Shown piece by piece: positions 27,228-37,152 of a DNA stretch of 64,000 bases. The first letter of the stretch is position 1. Every line of letters starts with the position of its first letter. Below the pieces are notes generated by a model that was not told the DNA's origin, searched no databases, and worked only from the letters and a program-made list of their open reading frames with translations. The DNA is from an uncultured Saprospiraceae bacterium (lineage in GTDB: Bacteria; Bacteroidota; Bacteroidia; Chitinophagales; Saprospiraceae): contig CALIAU010000016.1 in the NCBI GenBank assembly GCA_938045585.1, forward strand, positions 28,638-92,637, given 5' to 3'. A program made the position numbers and the translations under genes.

Positions 27228-30200
27228 TTACTTAATCATTATCATTTTATTCGTAGCTGTATGAGTTTTGGTCTCTAGTGTTAAATAGAGTAAGCCCGAA
27301 GAATGTATTTGGTCTATATTAATTTGCATCGCATTATACCCTTTCTCAAATTCGTCTGTAATCGTGTATAGTAACTTTCCAGTCACATCGGTTACAGTAA
27401 TTTTCGCCTCAGAATCTGAAGGTAAATTGAACGATACTGTTGTCGTCGTATTAAATGGATTTGGAACATTTTGGTATAGACTGAAAGCATTGAGCACCTC
27501 TGTATTCCTAAGTTCCAAATTATAGATTTCTATTTTTTCTGACTGAACATATAATTCAGCGCGCAATGCAGTATTGTCTAAAACGATCTGCGTATTTTCT
27601 TTTAGTGCAGTTGCCGTTTCTATGTAAAACAATACCTCACCAGCCTGTACTTGAACTGCATCTTGTACGTTCCAGCTCAGATTCATTCTATTATTGTCTA
27701 CTGTATAATTAGAACCCTGTACATCTATGACAGCTGATTCTAATCTTGTAAATTCAAATTGATCTGTATTTAATACAGAGAATTGGAATCCTGCAAGTGT
27801 CATATCTTCTTCAGCTGTTACTGCTATTCTATTCTCATCAGTCGCTTCTAAATTTAACTGGATAGTTCCAGCAGTTCTAGACTCTACTTCAAGATCAGAA
27901 TTGAAACTTACTGTCTGATTGACATCCCCCATTTTTACTGCTATAAAGTCACTTTGCATCATATTTTGATTCACATTATAATAGTCAATCAATTCTGAGA
28001 ATGGGAATGGCTGTGTTGGGTCAGGATAATTTTCTGACTGGTCCACAAATTTCCAAGATGTACTTGAAGGCAGTTCTGTGTAGATTCCAAGTATTAACTT
28101 TCTTAACTCTACTATATCCACAGCAGTTACTTTATCTGAACTGTTTACATCTGCTGCAATTACTTTATAGGGAGAGTCTAGGATTTGTAATCCTAAAATA
28201 TGTTTCTGTATAAGAAGGATATCCAGAGTAGATACACCATTTAAATAACTATCTTCCATAGTCGCTTCAATGGTATAGTCTGTATAGGCATCCAAATCTC
28301 TAAACGCAAAGGCACCCTGTCCATTTGTCATTTCATATGCAGGAAATTCTGGAGCATTTGACATCAGCATAATTTCTACATCTTCTAGCTGATCATTATT
28401 CTCAGTATATACTCTTCCCTCTATATCTACATTTGCAAGGTTTACCCCATTACACACGCCATTGTTATCTTGTAGGATTAACATAGTCGAACAGAAGTCT
28501 TGGTTTCCATTTACATCCGTAACATAGATTTGCAGTTCTATTGTATCACTAGATCCATCCTCTATATCGTCACATGTGAACGTTTGTACAACATCATTTA
28601 TATTTGATGAGAACGAATAATGCAGGTCAAGCTGATCATCACAATTATCGTTTCCTTCCTTTATAAAATCTGTAGCCCAGATGTCTACTGTACCACCATC
28701 TTCATTTATAGTAGTTACAATCGCATCTCTACAAATAGGTGTTGGAGGCTTATTATCCTCAATATCTATCTCCGTAGTACAGGTAGTTGCATTCCCACAT
28801 TCGTCAGAAACAGTCCATCGAATAGAGTGTGTTCCTAAACTGAATGTTCCGTTAACAGAATTTGAATAGCCTACCTGATTCGGATCATTATCAATTATAT
28901 AGAAGTATACTAGATCTGCATCGGGTGTACAATCATCTGACGCCTGAATAGTTACAGACACATTTGCTTCACAATCCGCAGGATCTAAATCAGTTACTAC
29001 GAACTCATCACAACCTGTGAAGATATTTGGTGCTTCAAAGTTTACCACCTTGATCACCTGCACACGTTCCCAGAAGCTATCTGTACAATGATCATGTACT
29101 GTCCAACTTCTTAAAATCTTATAACATACACCCTCTGTGTTTTCAAATACTTTGTCATCAAAAGACTCAGATACTTGACTACAGGCTACGTTAGAATATC
29201 TAGGAAAGCCACTTGCTAAAGGAAGATTATCTGGTAAAACATCTAAACCAGTACATCCTTCAAACTCAATATCATCTGGCCAGTCAATATCACTATAGCT
29301 AAATGGATCTGTAATTTGCAGAGTCAGTATTTGTGTACATGACGTGGAGTTTCCTGCATCATCTGTTGCAGTAAATCTTCGTATCACTGTACTTCCTGAC
29401 CCACATTCTTCATTATCTATAATTGGATCGTCCTCTGTGAGTGTAAATCCACAAACATCTGAGAATACTGGCATACCATACACAGAAAGATCACTTAGGT
29501 CTGCATCACAATTTAATGTTCTACTTGGTGGACAACTAATAAGTGCTGGTGGTGTATTGTCTTGTACTTCTACATTCACCATACATTCATTATTGTTGCC
29601 AGATGTATCCCATACACGCAATCTTACTTGCACTGTATTTCCTACATCTTCGCAGCAGAAATATACTTTTTCGCCCCAGGCTAATGGTCCTCCACATGGA
29701 TTCCCATCCATACGTATCACTTCAAAAGCATGGACGGAACAATTATCCCAACTTCCATCATCAAAGGATTCGTAACCTGCATGTGCTTCACCAAATTCAT
29801 CAAGACCAACAAAGGTAAATTGATCACAAACTGGAATTGGTGGTTCATTATCTACGATAGATACTTCTATGTTTCCAGTAGAAGTATTACCACAGGCATC
29901 TTCCAAGATATAGATTATCCATACCATGTCCCCTGCAGCAGGAATTTCTTTTATTGTGTATTGTTGGGTGATAAAATTGTATTCTACACCATCTGTTATA
30001 AAGTCCGTAAAAGGATCCGCAGAATCATCTGTTACCTTATACCCTACAGTATAGCTCCATTCTGAACACTCTTCTACAAAGAGTGGCTGAGGAACAACTA
30101 TGTCTGAAACACAGGTATGGCTTGCAGCCTCCACTGTGATATCATCTGGAAGTGTGGTAAATACCGGTGCTTGATCATCTGTTACAACAATAAATTGATT

Positions 30201-31667
30201 ATGTGTTGTATCAATCAATTCACAGATATCTCTAATCTTCCACTTACGGATCAACTTATACGATTGATCTCCACATTTTTCTAGTTCTGTATCTTCATAT
30301 TCTACCAAAACATTTGCACAGAAGGTTCCATCAGGATATCCTGTGTGTTCTGGTGAAGGGTAACCATTAGGCAGCATTTCCCAATCTCCACACGCTTCTA
30401 ATGACGGATTCGCTCCAGCGATCGCATCATCAAAGTCAGCAGGGAAACTTAAGAATGCATCTAAGGTTGCACGTTCAATATTGATGATTTGTGTACATGA
30501 ATTGGTATTACCCGCCTCATCTACAACTAACCATTCACGCTCAATGATTGCACCAAAGGGTCCATCACATAAGTGTGTATCAGAGAAACTATCCTCAAAA
30601 CTTAAGAATGCGTCTCCACAAAAATCATAGTCTTCTATTATATACGATCCATCTCCTTGAGGAATTACATTTGTACCTACTGGGAAAACAGGAAAGCCTG
30701 ATTCCTCAGGATCACTAGAGTCTTCACAAGACAATGTTACCTCCTCTGGACATTCTAAGAATGGTGCAGATTTATCTTCTACAAAAATTTGACCCCAGCA
30801 TGAATTACCACTACAATCCTGTATAACAGAAACCTGTAGAAGTACGCCCACATAATCTTGGGTCACCATATTATTGGTCAAAATTTCGCCAGTCTCTGTA
30901 TCTTGAATTATAATAGAATATGCATCGTTAGGCAAACCTGGTGCTTCTAATATCATGTCTGGAAATAATTCCAGCTCACAGGTCCCATTCAGGGAGATAT
31001 TTACCAAATTATTACAGGCAATCTGATCTGCATCCGTTGCATCTGCAACTATAACTGGGTAGTCAATTTCAAATGGACATCCAAATGCACTTGTTCCAGT
31101 TGCCGTCACAGTATAATCACCTGTAACAGATCCCCACTCTACTAAAAGCGTATTACCTGATGGCACACTTGCCATAGGTGCTGGATTCACTGACCAAGTT
31201 ATTGCACCTGTAACAGCAGTAGTGAGCGAATACGTCACCGGTCCCTGTGTATCACATACGTAGGAGTCTCCTTCTACCTCTGTATACACACATGGATCTG
31301 TTAAAGTGTATTCAATCTCATCAACACCATTCGTCAATGTAATGGTGAACGGAGTACCAGCAGTATAGAATCCTGAAAACGGATACATACCTGAACCCAC
31401 TGGATCTTCGGTGATTAATGTTGTGTTTGGAAATTCAGTATCTGGAGCAACAGACTCAAAGAAATTCCCTGAGCTAGATACTATCCAGTTCTCTCCATTG
31501 CCTGAGTTGATTACCAGGTCTTGTTGAAAGTAGGTTTCATCAGCCTGGCATATACACGGTGCTGAATCATCTAGCGTCTGGGCTATCATACTGCTACTAA
31601 ATAGCAATATGAAAAAACCTAGCAAGGCTCCTACTCTACAATTACGTGTAAGTAATGGTTTGATCAT
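27228..31667 (-). CDS. giant T9SS surface protein 2, HYR-like modules with dockerin/cohesin-like tail
   Basis: A 1479-aa paralogue of the gene downstream of it. After a signal peptide (ending near IAQ) there is an extra region of about 180 aa with a PKD/Ig-like look (TYSLTTAVTGAITWSV). The shared module set then begins with ACNNLVNISLNG and continues through HYR-like units (VEDKSAPFLEC, VQDNTPPALISC, IEDNKPPTPIC). The dockerin-like part contains LNGVSTLDILLIQKHILGLQ and AADVNSSDKVTAVDIVELRK. A cohesin-like sandwich follows (EDMTLAGFQFSVLN), then a typical T9SS tail (YQNVPNPFN). The many paired Cys suggest disulfides in the envelope or outside. Confidence 0.9.
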   Translation of the reverse strand: MIKPLLTRNCRVGALLGFFILLFSSSMIAQTLDDSAPCICQADETYFQQDLVINSGNGENWIVSSSGNFFESVAPDTEFPNTTLITEDPVGSGMYPFSGFYTAGTPFTITLTNGVDEIEYTLTDPCVYTEVEGDSYVCDTQGPVTYSLTTAVTGAITWSVNPAPMASVPSGNTLLVEWGSVTGDYTVTATGTSAFGCPFEIDYPVIVADATDADQIACNNLVNISLNGTCELELFPDMILEAPGLPNDAYSIIIQDTETGEILTNNMVTQDYVGVLLQVSVIQDCSGNSCWGQIFVEDKSAPFLECPEEVTLSCEDSSDPEESGFPVFPVGTNVIPQGDGSYIIEDYDFCGDAFLSFEDSFSDTHLCDGPFGAIIEREWLVVDEAGNTNSCTQIINIERATLDAFLSFPADFDDAIAGANPSLEACGDWEMLPNGYPSPEHTGYPDGTFCANVLVEYEDTELEKCGDQSYKLIRKWKIRDICELIDTTHNQFIVVTDDQAPVFTTLPDDITVEAASHTCVSDIVVPQPLFVEECSEWSYTVGYKVTDDSADPFTDFITDGVEYNFITQQYTIKEIPAAGDMVWIIYILEDACGNTSTGNIEVSIVDNEPPIPVCDQFTFVGLDEFGEAHAGYESFDDGSWDNCSVHAFEVIRMDGNPCGGPLAWGEKVYFCCEDVGNTVQVRLRVWDTSGNNNECMVNVEVQDNTPPALISCPPSRTLNCDADLSDLSVYGMPVFSDVCGFTLTEDDPIIDNEECGSGSTVIRRFTATDDAGNSTSCTQILTLQITDPFSYSDIDWPDDIEFEGCTGLDVLPDNLPLASGFPRYSNVACSQVSESFDDKVFENTEGVCYKILRSWTVHDHCTDSFWERVQVIKVVNFEAPNIFTGCDEFVVTDLDPADCEANVSVTIQASDDCTPDADLVYFYIIDNDPNQVGYSNSVNGTFSLGTHSIRWTVSDECGNATTCTTEIDIEDNKPPTPICRDAIVTTINEDGGTVDIWATDFIKEGNDNCDDQLDLHYSFSSNINDVVQTFTCDDIEDGSSDTIELQIYVTDVNGNQDFCSTMLILQDNNGVCNGVNLANVDIEGRVYTENNDQLEDVEIMLMSNAPEFPAYEMTNGQGAFAFRDLDAYTDYTIEATMEDSYLNGVSTLDILLIQKHILGLQILDSPYKVIAADVNSSDKVTAVDIVELRKLILGIYTELPSSTSWKFVDQSENYPDPTQPFPFSELIDYYNVNQNMMQSDFIAVKMGDVNQTVSFNSDLEVESRTAGTIQLNLEATDENRIAVTAEEDMTLAGFQFSVLNTDQFEFTRLESAVIDVQGSNYTVDNNRMNLSWNVQDAVQVQAGEVLFYIETATALKENTQIVLDNTALRAELYVQSEKIEIYNLELRNTEVLNAFSLYQNVPNPFNTTTTVSFNLPSDSEAKITVTDVTGKLLYTITDEFEKGYNAMQINIDQIHSSGLLYLTLETKTHTATNKMIMIK

Positions 31668-31970
31668 CGATCTCTAGTTTTAATTAAATTCAAATTCGTT
31701 TTTGCTCGCGCCCAACAGATTGTGTAAGTCTCTGGGCTCTTGAACACTCCCTTAAATCCAATATCTATTCCAAAAGGCCTATCACATTAGCATTCCTAAT
31801 AATGTGTGTTCACATTATTATTTTTAATAATCTGTAAGTAATTAGTAGCGAGATTAGAAGCCTATCATATCAGAATATCTTTATATGATAGATTTTAAGA
31901 TGGGTAGGCGTTTTGAATGTTAATGAGCACATTCTAGGTAGAAAATCTGCTTAAAATGAGATCATCAGGC
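31668..31970. other. spacer with two strong inverted repeats between giant genes
   Basis: 303 bp with no coding sign. TAATAATGTG/CACATTATTA (31797-31820) is a perfect 10-bp stem with a 4-nt loop, followed on the plus strand by TTTTTAATAA. CTATCATAT/ATATGATAG (31862-31891) is a 9-bp stem with a 12-nt loop. These may be termination or regulatory hairpins for the 1388-aa and 1479-aa genes. No TAnnTTTG box was found. Confidence 0.6.
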
Positions 31971-34900
31971 CTATTCTGCCCCGAGTAATAGCAGTTTAGA
32001 TACTGTAGCAGCTTTATTATACGCTCTTACTGAATACAAGCCTGTAAATGCTATAGCACTGCAGTCCAACTCTAACCGGTTTTGACCTGCAATGATTTTT
32101 CGCTCCGTAGCCCAAAGTCTTTTACCACTGAGGTCATATATTTCTACATGTAGTGGCCCGTCTTCGAAATGATCTGAACGTATTATTAATGTTCTATTAT
32201 CAATAAGAGATAGATGCATTTCTTGAGATTCTTGGCCAATTTCCTTCTCTTTGAATTCTAAATTGTATACCGCATCTTCTGTATACAACACATTGTTAAA
32301 TGCCATATCCAAGCTTGGACTAAACTTCTCATTCGACTCAAATGCAAAGAGTACATCCTTAGTTTTATCCCCTTCTAAGGTTTCTGTATTCCAGGAGAAA
32401 CGTATGCTTTTATCTGAAACATAAAAGTTAGCATCATTAAAGCCGTTTAGATTACTAACTAACTGATTGTTAGTTATTTCAGAGGACTTATTTAATGAAA
32501 ACTGAATAGCACTTATGTTGGTTTCTTCAAGTAGATTAAATACATATTTCCATCTACCATTTTCGAAAGTACGGCTCCATTCCACTTCTAGATTTTGAGT
32601 GCGCAATTCTGACTCAAGATCACCCTGTAGAGTGACAGATGAATTCACATCGCCATACTTTATTCCTACTATATTTTGCTCTACACTCCCCTCTGTTAGA
32701 AAAATATCAATATTTTCCTCCAAGCCCCAAGGATCCATTTCTGCCATCGCATCATCCCGTTTTACAAATACCCAAGGATCACTTGTTATAGATAGTGTTT
32801 CTGTTTTTCCAAGTATCAACTTGCGCATATCTACGATATCAATTCCAGTTACCTTCCCACTTAGGTTGACATCTGCTGCGAGTACATCATAACCAGTCGG
32901 TAATAATGTTAAACCTAATATATGTCTTTGGATTAAAAGTAAATCGAGTGTCGTTACACCATTCAGATATGTATCTTCTTTTTCACAAAAGATCGAGTAG
33001 TTCAGAGAACTTCCTAAATTTTCAAAAACATAATTACCATCTGGGGATTCTGTGGATTGGGAAAAACTGGCCACCTCACAATCTAAATCAATAGTGAGAT
33101 TTGGAATATTTTCATTCTTTGAATCTTGCACTACCCCTTCAATCATATCATTACTTATAACATCCGGACAGGCATCCTGATTATCTTGTAGTATCAATTC
33201 AACTGTGCAAAATTCTGCATTTTGGCTTTCATCAATATACCATAGATCTAAAAATATGGTTTCTGAAATACCATTTGCTATATCTCCACACCCAAACTCT
33301 AAGACAGGAACATAGTTATCCTCTTCAAAGGAAACTATTAGATCACCCATGCTTGTACAATTATCCGTCCCTCCCAAGTTATACTCTGAAGCCCATACCT
33401 CTGCCGTTCCGGCCTCATCCAAAACCATCGTTAAACTGCCCAGACAATAAGGCGTAGGTTTCTTACAATCGCTTACCTTGACTACCTGATTACAGAACAC
33501 TGGATTCCCGCAACGATCCTCGACTCTCCACTGCACACTGTGTATACCTACAGGAAGACTATAAGTAAAGTTTGCATTAAAACCACTATACTCCACACTA
33601 CCATCTGCCTCTAGATCCAAGGTAAAGTAGAATTCTAAATCGTCTGTTGCCGTACAATCATCAAAAGCTAAAATGGAGAAATCAAAGTTCTGGAAACAAT
33701 TATCTTCCGTTATACAATGAAAAATAGAATCCGTGCAATTTATAAATTCAGGTGCTGTCAGATTATTTATCTTGATTACCTGCTCCTCCGTCCACAGCCC
33801 ATTTCCAGTCATTGCATCATACTGACACCAATCAATAACTGACCATGTCCTTACTATCTTGACACAGGCATTATCCGAAAAAACAAAGACCTCGTCTTCA
33901 TAGGTAGAAGAGACGAGTGAACAATCTTCCAAAGCCCAGCTTGCATCACCCGAAATCGACGGATCCAGAAAAGCAGTATCACAGGCTACGTATTCAAAAT
34001 CTGATGGCCAGATAATATCATCTTCCGTAAAATTCCCCTCATTGACTATGGTAATCGTTTGTGTACACGAATCCACATTGTTACTGCCATCTATTGCGGT
34101 GAAGGTACGGGTAAGCGTACCAGAACTACATTCTAATTCCAACACATCACTGCTAGTAATGCTAGCTCCACAATTATCTTGAAAATATCCATCGGTACCT
34201 ACAGCACCATTATTATAACTATCAAATATGACAATATCTTCCACCTCAGTTATATCGGACTGGACCGTACCAAAGACCTCGTAATCAGATACGCTATTAA
34301 AATAGCTACAACTCACCGTCAAGTCAGTAGGACAATACAATGTGGGTGCAGCCTTATCTTCCACTAAGACCTCCGTCATACAATAGTTCACTAAACCGTT
34401 TTCATCAGAAACTTCCATCTCTACCATCACGGTTGAACCAATTTCCTCACAACAAAAATCAACAAAGAGTCCAAATTCAGTATTATTAAAACAAGCATCC
34501 GTAATCTTACGTAGTCGGAAACTCAGATTAGTACAGTTATCGATACTTTCATTATCAATACTGTTAGGAAACAATCTTCCTCCACCGGAATTTCCTACAG
34601 ACACAGTTGTTACATCTATACATATTGCAAAGGGTGCACTGAGGTCTACAATTTCTAACTTAGTAATGCATTCACTCTCATTGTCGCAGGCATCCTCGGC
34701 CATCCAATGAATTGTATAGCTTCCCATCCCAAGTTCTGGTAAATCCAAATAATGACTTAGGTTGGAAAAATATTGAATCTGAATACCATCTTTTCTGATG
34801 ACTGCATCTAGGCTCCAGTCACTACAGTTATCAAAAACCATAGGCACAGCAACGCTTTCATTTATAATATTACATTGATACGGATTAACAGCGAGTTCTA

Positions 34901-36137
34901 AGGAATCCAAGCAAACAATCTCGGGTCCCAGAGTATCAGCAATCTCAATTAGCTGTGATTCGGTCCTAATCTGTGAAGTACACCATTCTATCACATTCCA
35001 GTTACGCAGTATCTTCTTAGTATCTCCACAAGAATTATAATTTACATCTTCATAGGTGGCATGTAGATAATAGCAGCCCGTAGTGTTCGGCATCCCTGTA
35101 TATTCCGGGAGCGGATTCCCTATTGAATCTACAGGATAACTTACAGAACAATCTAATACAGCTAATTCATTCCCGTCATGGTTATCAGGAAATTCTACAT
35201 CAAACAGATCCAATTTTTCTAGAAATATACGCTGAACACATTGCGCAATATTATCTGACGTATCCTGCACGGTCCAGGTCCTATCAATAATAAGTTGATA
35301 CTCCTCATGACAGGCTTGCTCTATTTCTTCATCCGCATAGCTTGCAATTGCATCCCCACAATTATCTCCATTGATAAGTAGATACGTATTGTTAGGACCA
35401 GGAACGAGACTATCAAACACAACTGGAAAACCTAAGCTATCTGGCAAAATATTTTCTGAGCAAGAAAGCACTGTATCCTGGCAATTGAGTTGTGGAGCTA
35501 AATTATCCATGACTAAAATCTGTCCCCAACACACGTTTCCATCACAAGTTTCTTGAACCGTAAAGTTTATAAATTGATCAAGGAATTGAATTCCTATTGT
35601 GTCTGTTGGAATTAACAAACCACTTTCCGTATATAATTCCACCTCATATAAATTCAGAGCATCCGATGCATTATTGATTAAATACTGAGGAGTCAAAATT
35701 ACTTCACAGTCTGCATTAAGTCCCACACTGACAAAATCATTACAGGCGAGTGGAACAGATTCTAAGACAAGCACGGTGACCTGATCCGTTTCAATTATTC
35801 CCGTTACCGGATGAGGGTCTGAAGCTAAGGTCAGTGTCACTGTTCCTATTTGTTGGTCTAATGGCCCAGGCACATATTGCGTAGAAGCAGAAAACGATCC
35901 TATACCCGTGTTTTGCGGAAGAAAGACACCATCACCACCAGATAACCACGTACCGTCTGTTACATCTCCCGTTATTTGCGCATTCAATTCAGCTAATTCC
36001 AAACTTCCGCCAGCACAGACTCCAGCATTCGTCCCCGCATCTATTTCGATCTGAGAAACAAGCGTAGCAGGGCCTAATACACTGATAAACAGTACATTAA
36101 AAAGAATACAAGCAATATGCGAGAAGCTATAGTTCAT
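31971..36137 (-). CDS. giant T9SS-type surface protein 3, HYR-like modules with dockerin/cohesin-like tail
   Basis: A 1388-aa paralogue and the first gene of the cluster in transcription order. The signal peptide ends near LVSQ. The N-terminus begins with a short Ig-like region (VCAGGSLELAELNAQITG) and then ACNDFVSVGLNADC, co-linear with the other two. HYR-like units follow (VEDKAAPTLYC, VMDNLAPQLNC), then a dockerin-like part (LNGVTTLDLLLIQRHILGL, AADVNLSGKVTGIDIVDMRK) and a cohesin-like sandwich. The C-terminus (DLSGKRLW, then SVRAYNKAATVSKLLLLG) is a divergent T9SS sorting domain lacking the usual PNPF motif. Confidence 0.88.
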   Translation of the reverse strand: MNYSFSHIACILFNVLFISVLGPATLVSQIEIDAGTNAGVCAGGSLELAELNAQITGDVTDGTWLSGGDGVFLPQNTGIGSFSASTQYVPGPLDQQIGTVTLTLASDPHPVTGIIETDQVTVLVLESVPLACNDFVSVGLNADCEVILTPQYLINNASDALNLYEVELYTESGLLIPTDTIGIQFLDQFINFTVQETCDGNVCWGQILVMDNLAPQLNCQDTVLSCSENILPDSLGFPVVFDSLVPGPNNTYLLINGDNCGDAIASYADEEIEQACHEEYQLIIDRTWTVQDTSDNIAQCVQRIFLEKLDLFDVEFPDNHDGNELAVLDCSVSYPVDSIGNPLPEYTGMPNTTGCYYLHATYEDVNYNSCGDTKKILRNWNVIEWCTSQIRTESQLIEIADTLGPEIVCLDSLELAVNPYQCNIINESVAVPMVFDNCSDWSLDAVIRKDGIQIQYFSNLSHYLDLPELGMGSYTIHWMAEDACDNESECITKLEIVDLSAPFAICIDVTTVSVGNSGGGRLFPNSIDNESIDNCTNLSFRLRKITDACFNNTEFGLFVDFCCEEIGSTVMVEMEVSDENGLVNYCMTEVLVEDKAAPTLYCPTDLTVSCSYFNSVSDYEVFGTVQSDITEVEDIVIFDSYNNGAVGTDGYFQDNCGASITSSDVLELECSSGTLTRTFTAIDGSNNVDSCTQTITIVNEGNFTEDDIIWPSDFEYVACDTAFLDPSISGDASWALEDCSLVSSTYEDEVFVFSDNACVKIVRTWSVIDWCQYDAMTGNGLWTEEQVIKINNLTAPEFINCTDSIFHCITEDNCFQNFDFSILAFDDCTATDDLEFYFTLDLEADGSVEYSGFNANFTYSLPVGIHSVQWRVEDRCGNPVFCNQVVKVSDCKKPTPYCLGSLTMVLDEAGTAEVWASEYNLGGTDNCTSMGDLIVSFEEDNYVPVLEFGCGDIANGISETIFLDLWYIDESQNAEFCTVELILQDNQDACPDVISNDMIEGVVQDSKNENIPNLTIDLDCEVASFSQSTESPDGNYVFENLGSSLNYSIFCEKEDTYLNGVTTLDLLLIQRHILGLTLLPTGYDVLAADVNLSGKVTGIDIVDMRKLILGKTETLSITSDPWVFVKRDDAMAEMDPWGLEENIDIFLTEGSVEQNIVGIKYGDVNSSVTLQGDLESELRTQNLEVEWSRTFENGRWKYVFNLLEETNISAIQFSLNKSSEITNNQLVSNLNGFNDANFYVSDKSIRFSWNTETLEGDKTKDVLFAFESNEKFSPSLDMAFNNVLYTEDAVYNLEFKEKEIGQESQEMHLSLIDNRTLIIRSDHFEDGPLHVEIYDLSGKRLWATERKIIAGQNRLELDCSAIAFTGLYSVRAYNKAATVSKLLLLGAE

Positions 36138-36292
36138 GCCTACTGTAATTAACTAATTACTGCAAAACATATACCATATTTTAATAATATCTAACTAATT
36201 GTTTATAAGGTATTTACATAATATTAATCAAGATATAGATGAGAAATTAATATGAAGGAAAAAGGCTTAGAAATGATGGAGATTTGGGCATC

Positions 36293-36376
36293 TTCCTACA
36301 TGATTTTCATGTAGGAACCGCGTCATCCGAGACTCCGTGTTCACTGCGGTCCTCCGGACTTCTGCAGATTGCAGAA
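36293..36376. repeat. three-hairpin intergenic element
   Basis: TTCCTACATGA/TCATGTAGGAA (36293-36317) is a perfect 11-bp stem with a 3-nt loop. GTCC-TCC-GGAC (36349-36359) and TCTGCA-GAT-TGCAGA (36361-36375) follow. It lies just past the stop of the DUF1835 gene (minus strand), so it could end that transcript. A GTCC-TCA-GGAC hairpin also occurs near 63855. The remaining spacer (36138-36292) is AT-rich with nothing recognisable. Confidence 0.6.
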
Positions 36377-36396
36377 TCTCTCCTACCACTGATGCA

Positions 36397-37152
36397 TTAT
36401 TCTTTAAAGTCAGCAATAATCTTATCGTAGATTGGCTTAATCTGAGAATCGCCAAATCCATAGATAGCAGCTCGTTGCGTAAACTTCTTAAACACAGCCC
36501 CAAAGGAGCTATCATCTGATTCAGCAATAATCTCTCTTAGCATTTTTTCAGGAAGACCTAACTGACCGTTTCTCGGATAACGCGCGATTTCTGCTTCCAC
36601 GGCAGGAACTAAGAAAGGAAACTGAGTATTCGCCTCCTCAGCGAGTTCTTTAAGTCTAGAGTGATTTTTATTTACATAGGCATGCCAAAGTCCAACAAAT
36701 AGGTCTAAATTTTTTAGCTCTATCCTTTGCTCATAGAGTTGCGCTAATTCAGTTTTTGTATACGCAGAAAAACCGTAAAGAGATAATGCTGTTGGGCGCA
36801 CAAGAAAGACCCTATTTTTAATTTTTAAAGTATCTACTAGGTAGCAGATAAACCAAAAATTTGTCTGACAAAACAAATCATCTTCAAACCATAAATTAAT
36901 CTCAGTAGACTCTGGAAGGGCGTTTAATTTGTCAAATTCTTGGACTGTCTTTTCGAAGTAAGCATCTCCCTGTAGTTCGTATTTTGCACTTAAGAATTTT
37001 GCGCGCTTCTTGTACAAGCTTTCTAAATCTACACAGGCTGCATCTCCCTCAATAAAACATTCTCTTGTAATAATCCGCTCTCCAGCTAAGTCTTCTGGAA
37101 ACTGATGCAATAAGGCATCTCCATTTAATACATGGCACTGCTCTTGATTCAT
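36397..37152 (-). CDS. DUF1835 domain-containing protein
   Basis: A 251-aa cytoplasmic protein with the N-terminal DUF1835 pattern: HVLNGDALLHQFP, then GERIITRECFIEGDA and the WFEDDLFCQTNFWFICY block. The C-terminal half is helical. The biochemical role of DUF1835 is not established. The gene overlaps the upstream phzF-like gene by 4 bp on the same strand, so they are probably co-translated. Confidence 0.85.
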   Translation of the reverse strand: MNQEQCHVLNGDALLHQFPEDLAGERIITRECFIEGDAACVDLESLYKKRAKFLSAKYELQGDAYFEKTVQEFDKLNALPESTEINLWFEDDLFCQTNFWFICYLVDTLKIKNRVFLVRPTALSLYGFSAYTKTELAQLYEQRIELKNLDLFVGLWHAYVNKNHSRLKELAEEANTQFPFLVPAVEAEIARYPRNGQLGLPEKMLREIIAESDDSSFGAVFKKFTQRAAIYGFGDSQIKPIYDKIIADFKE

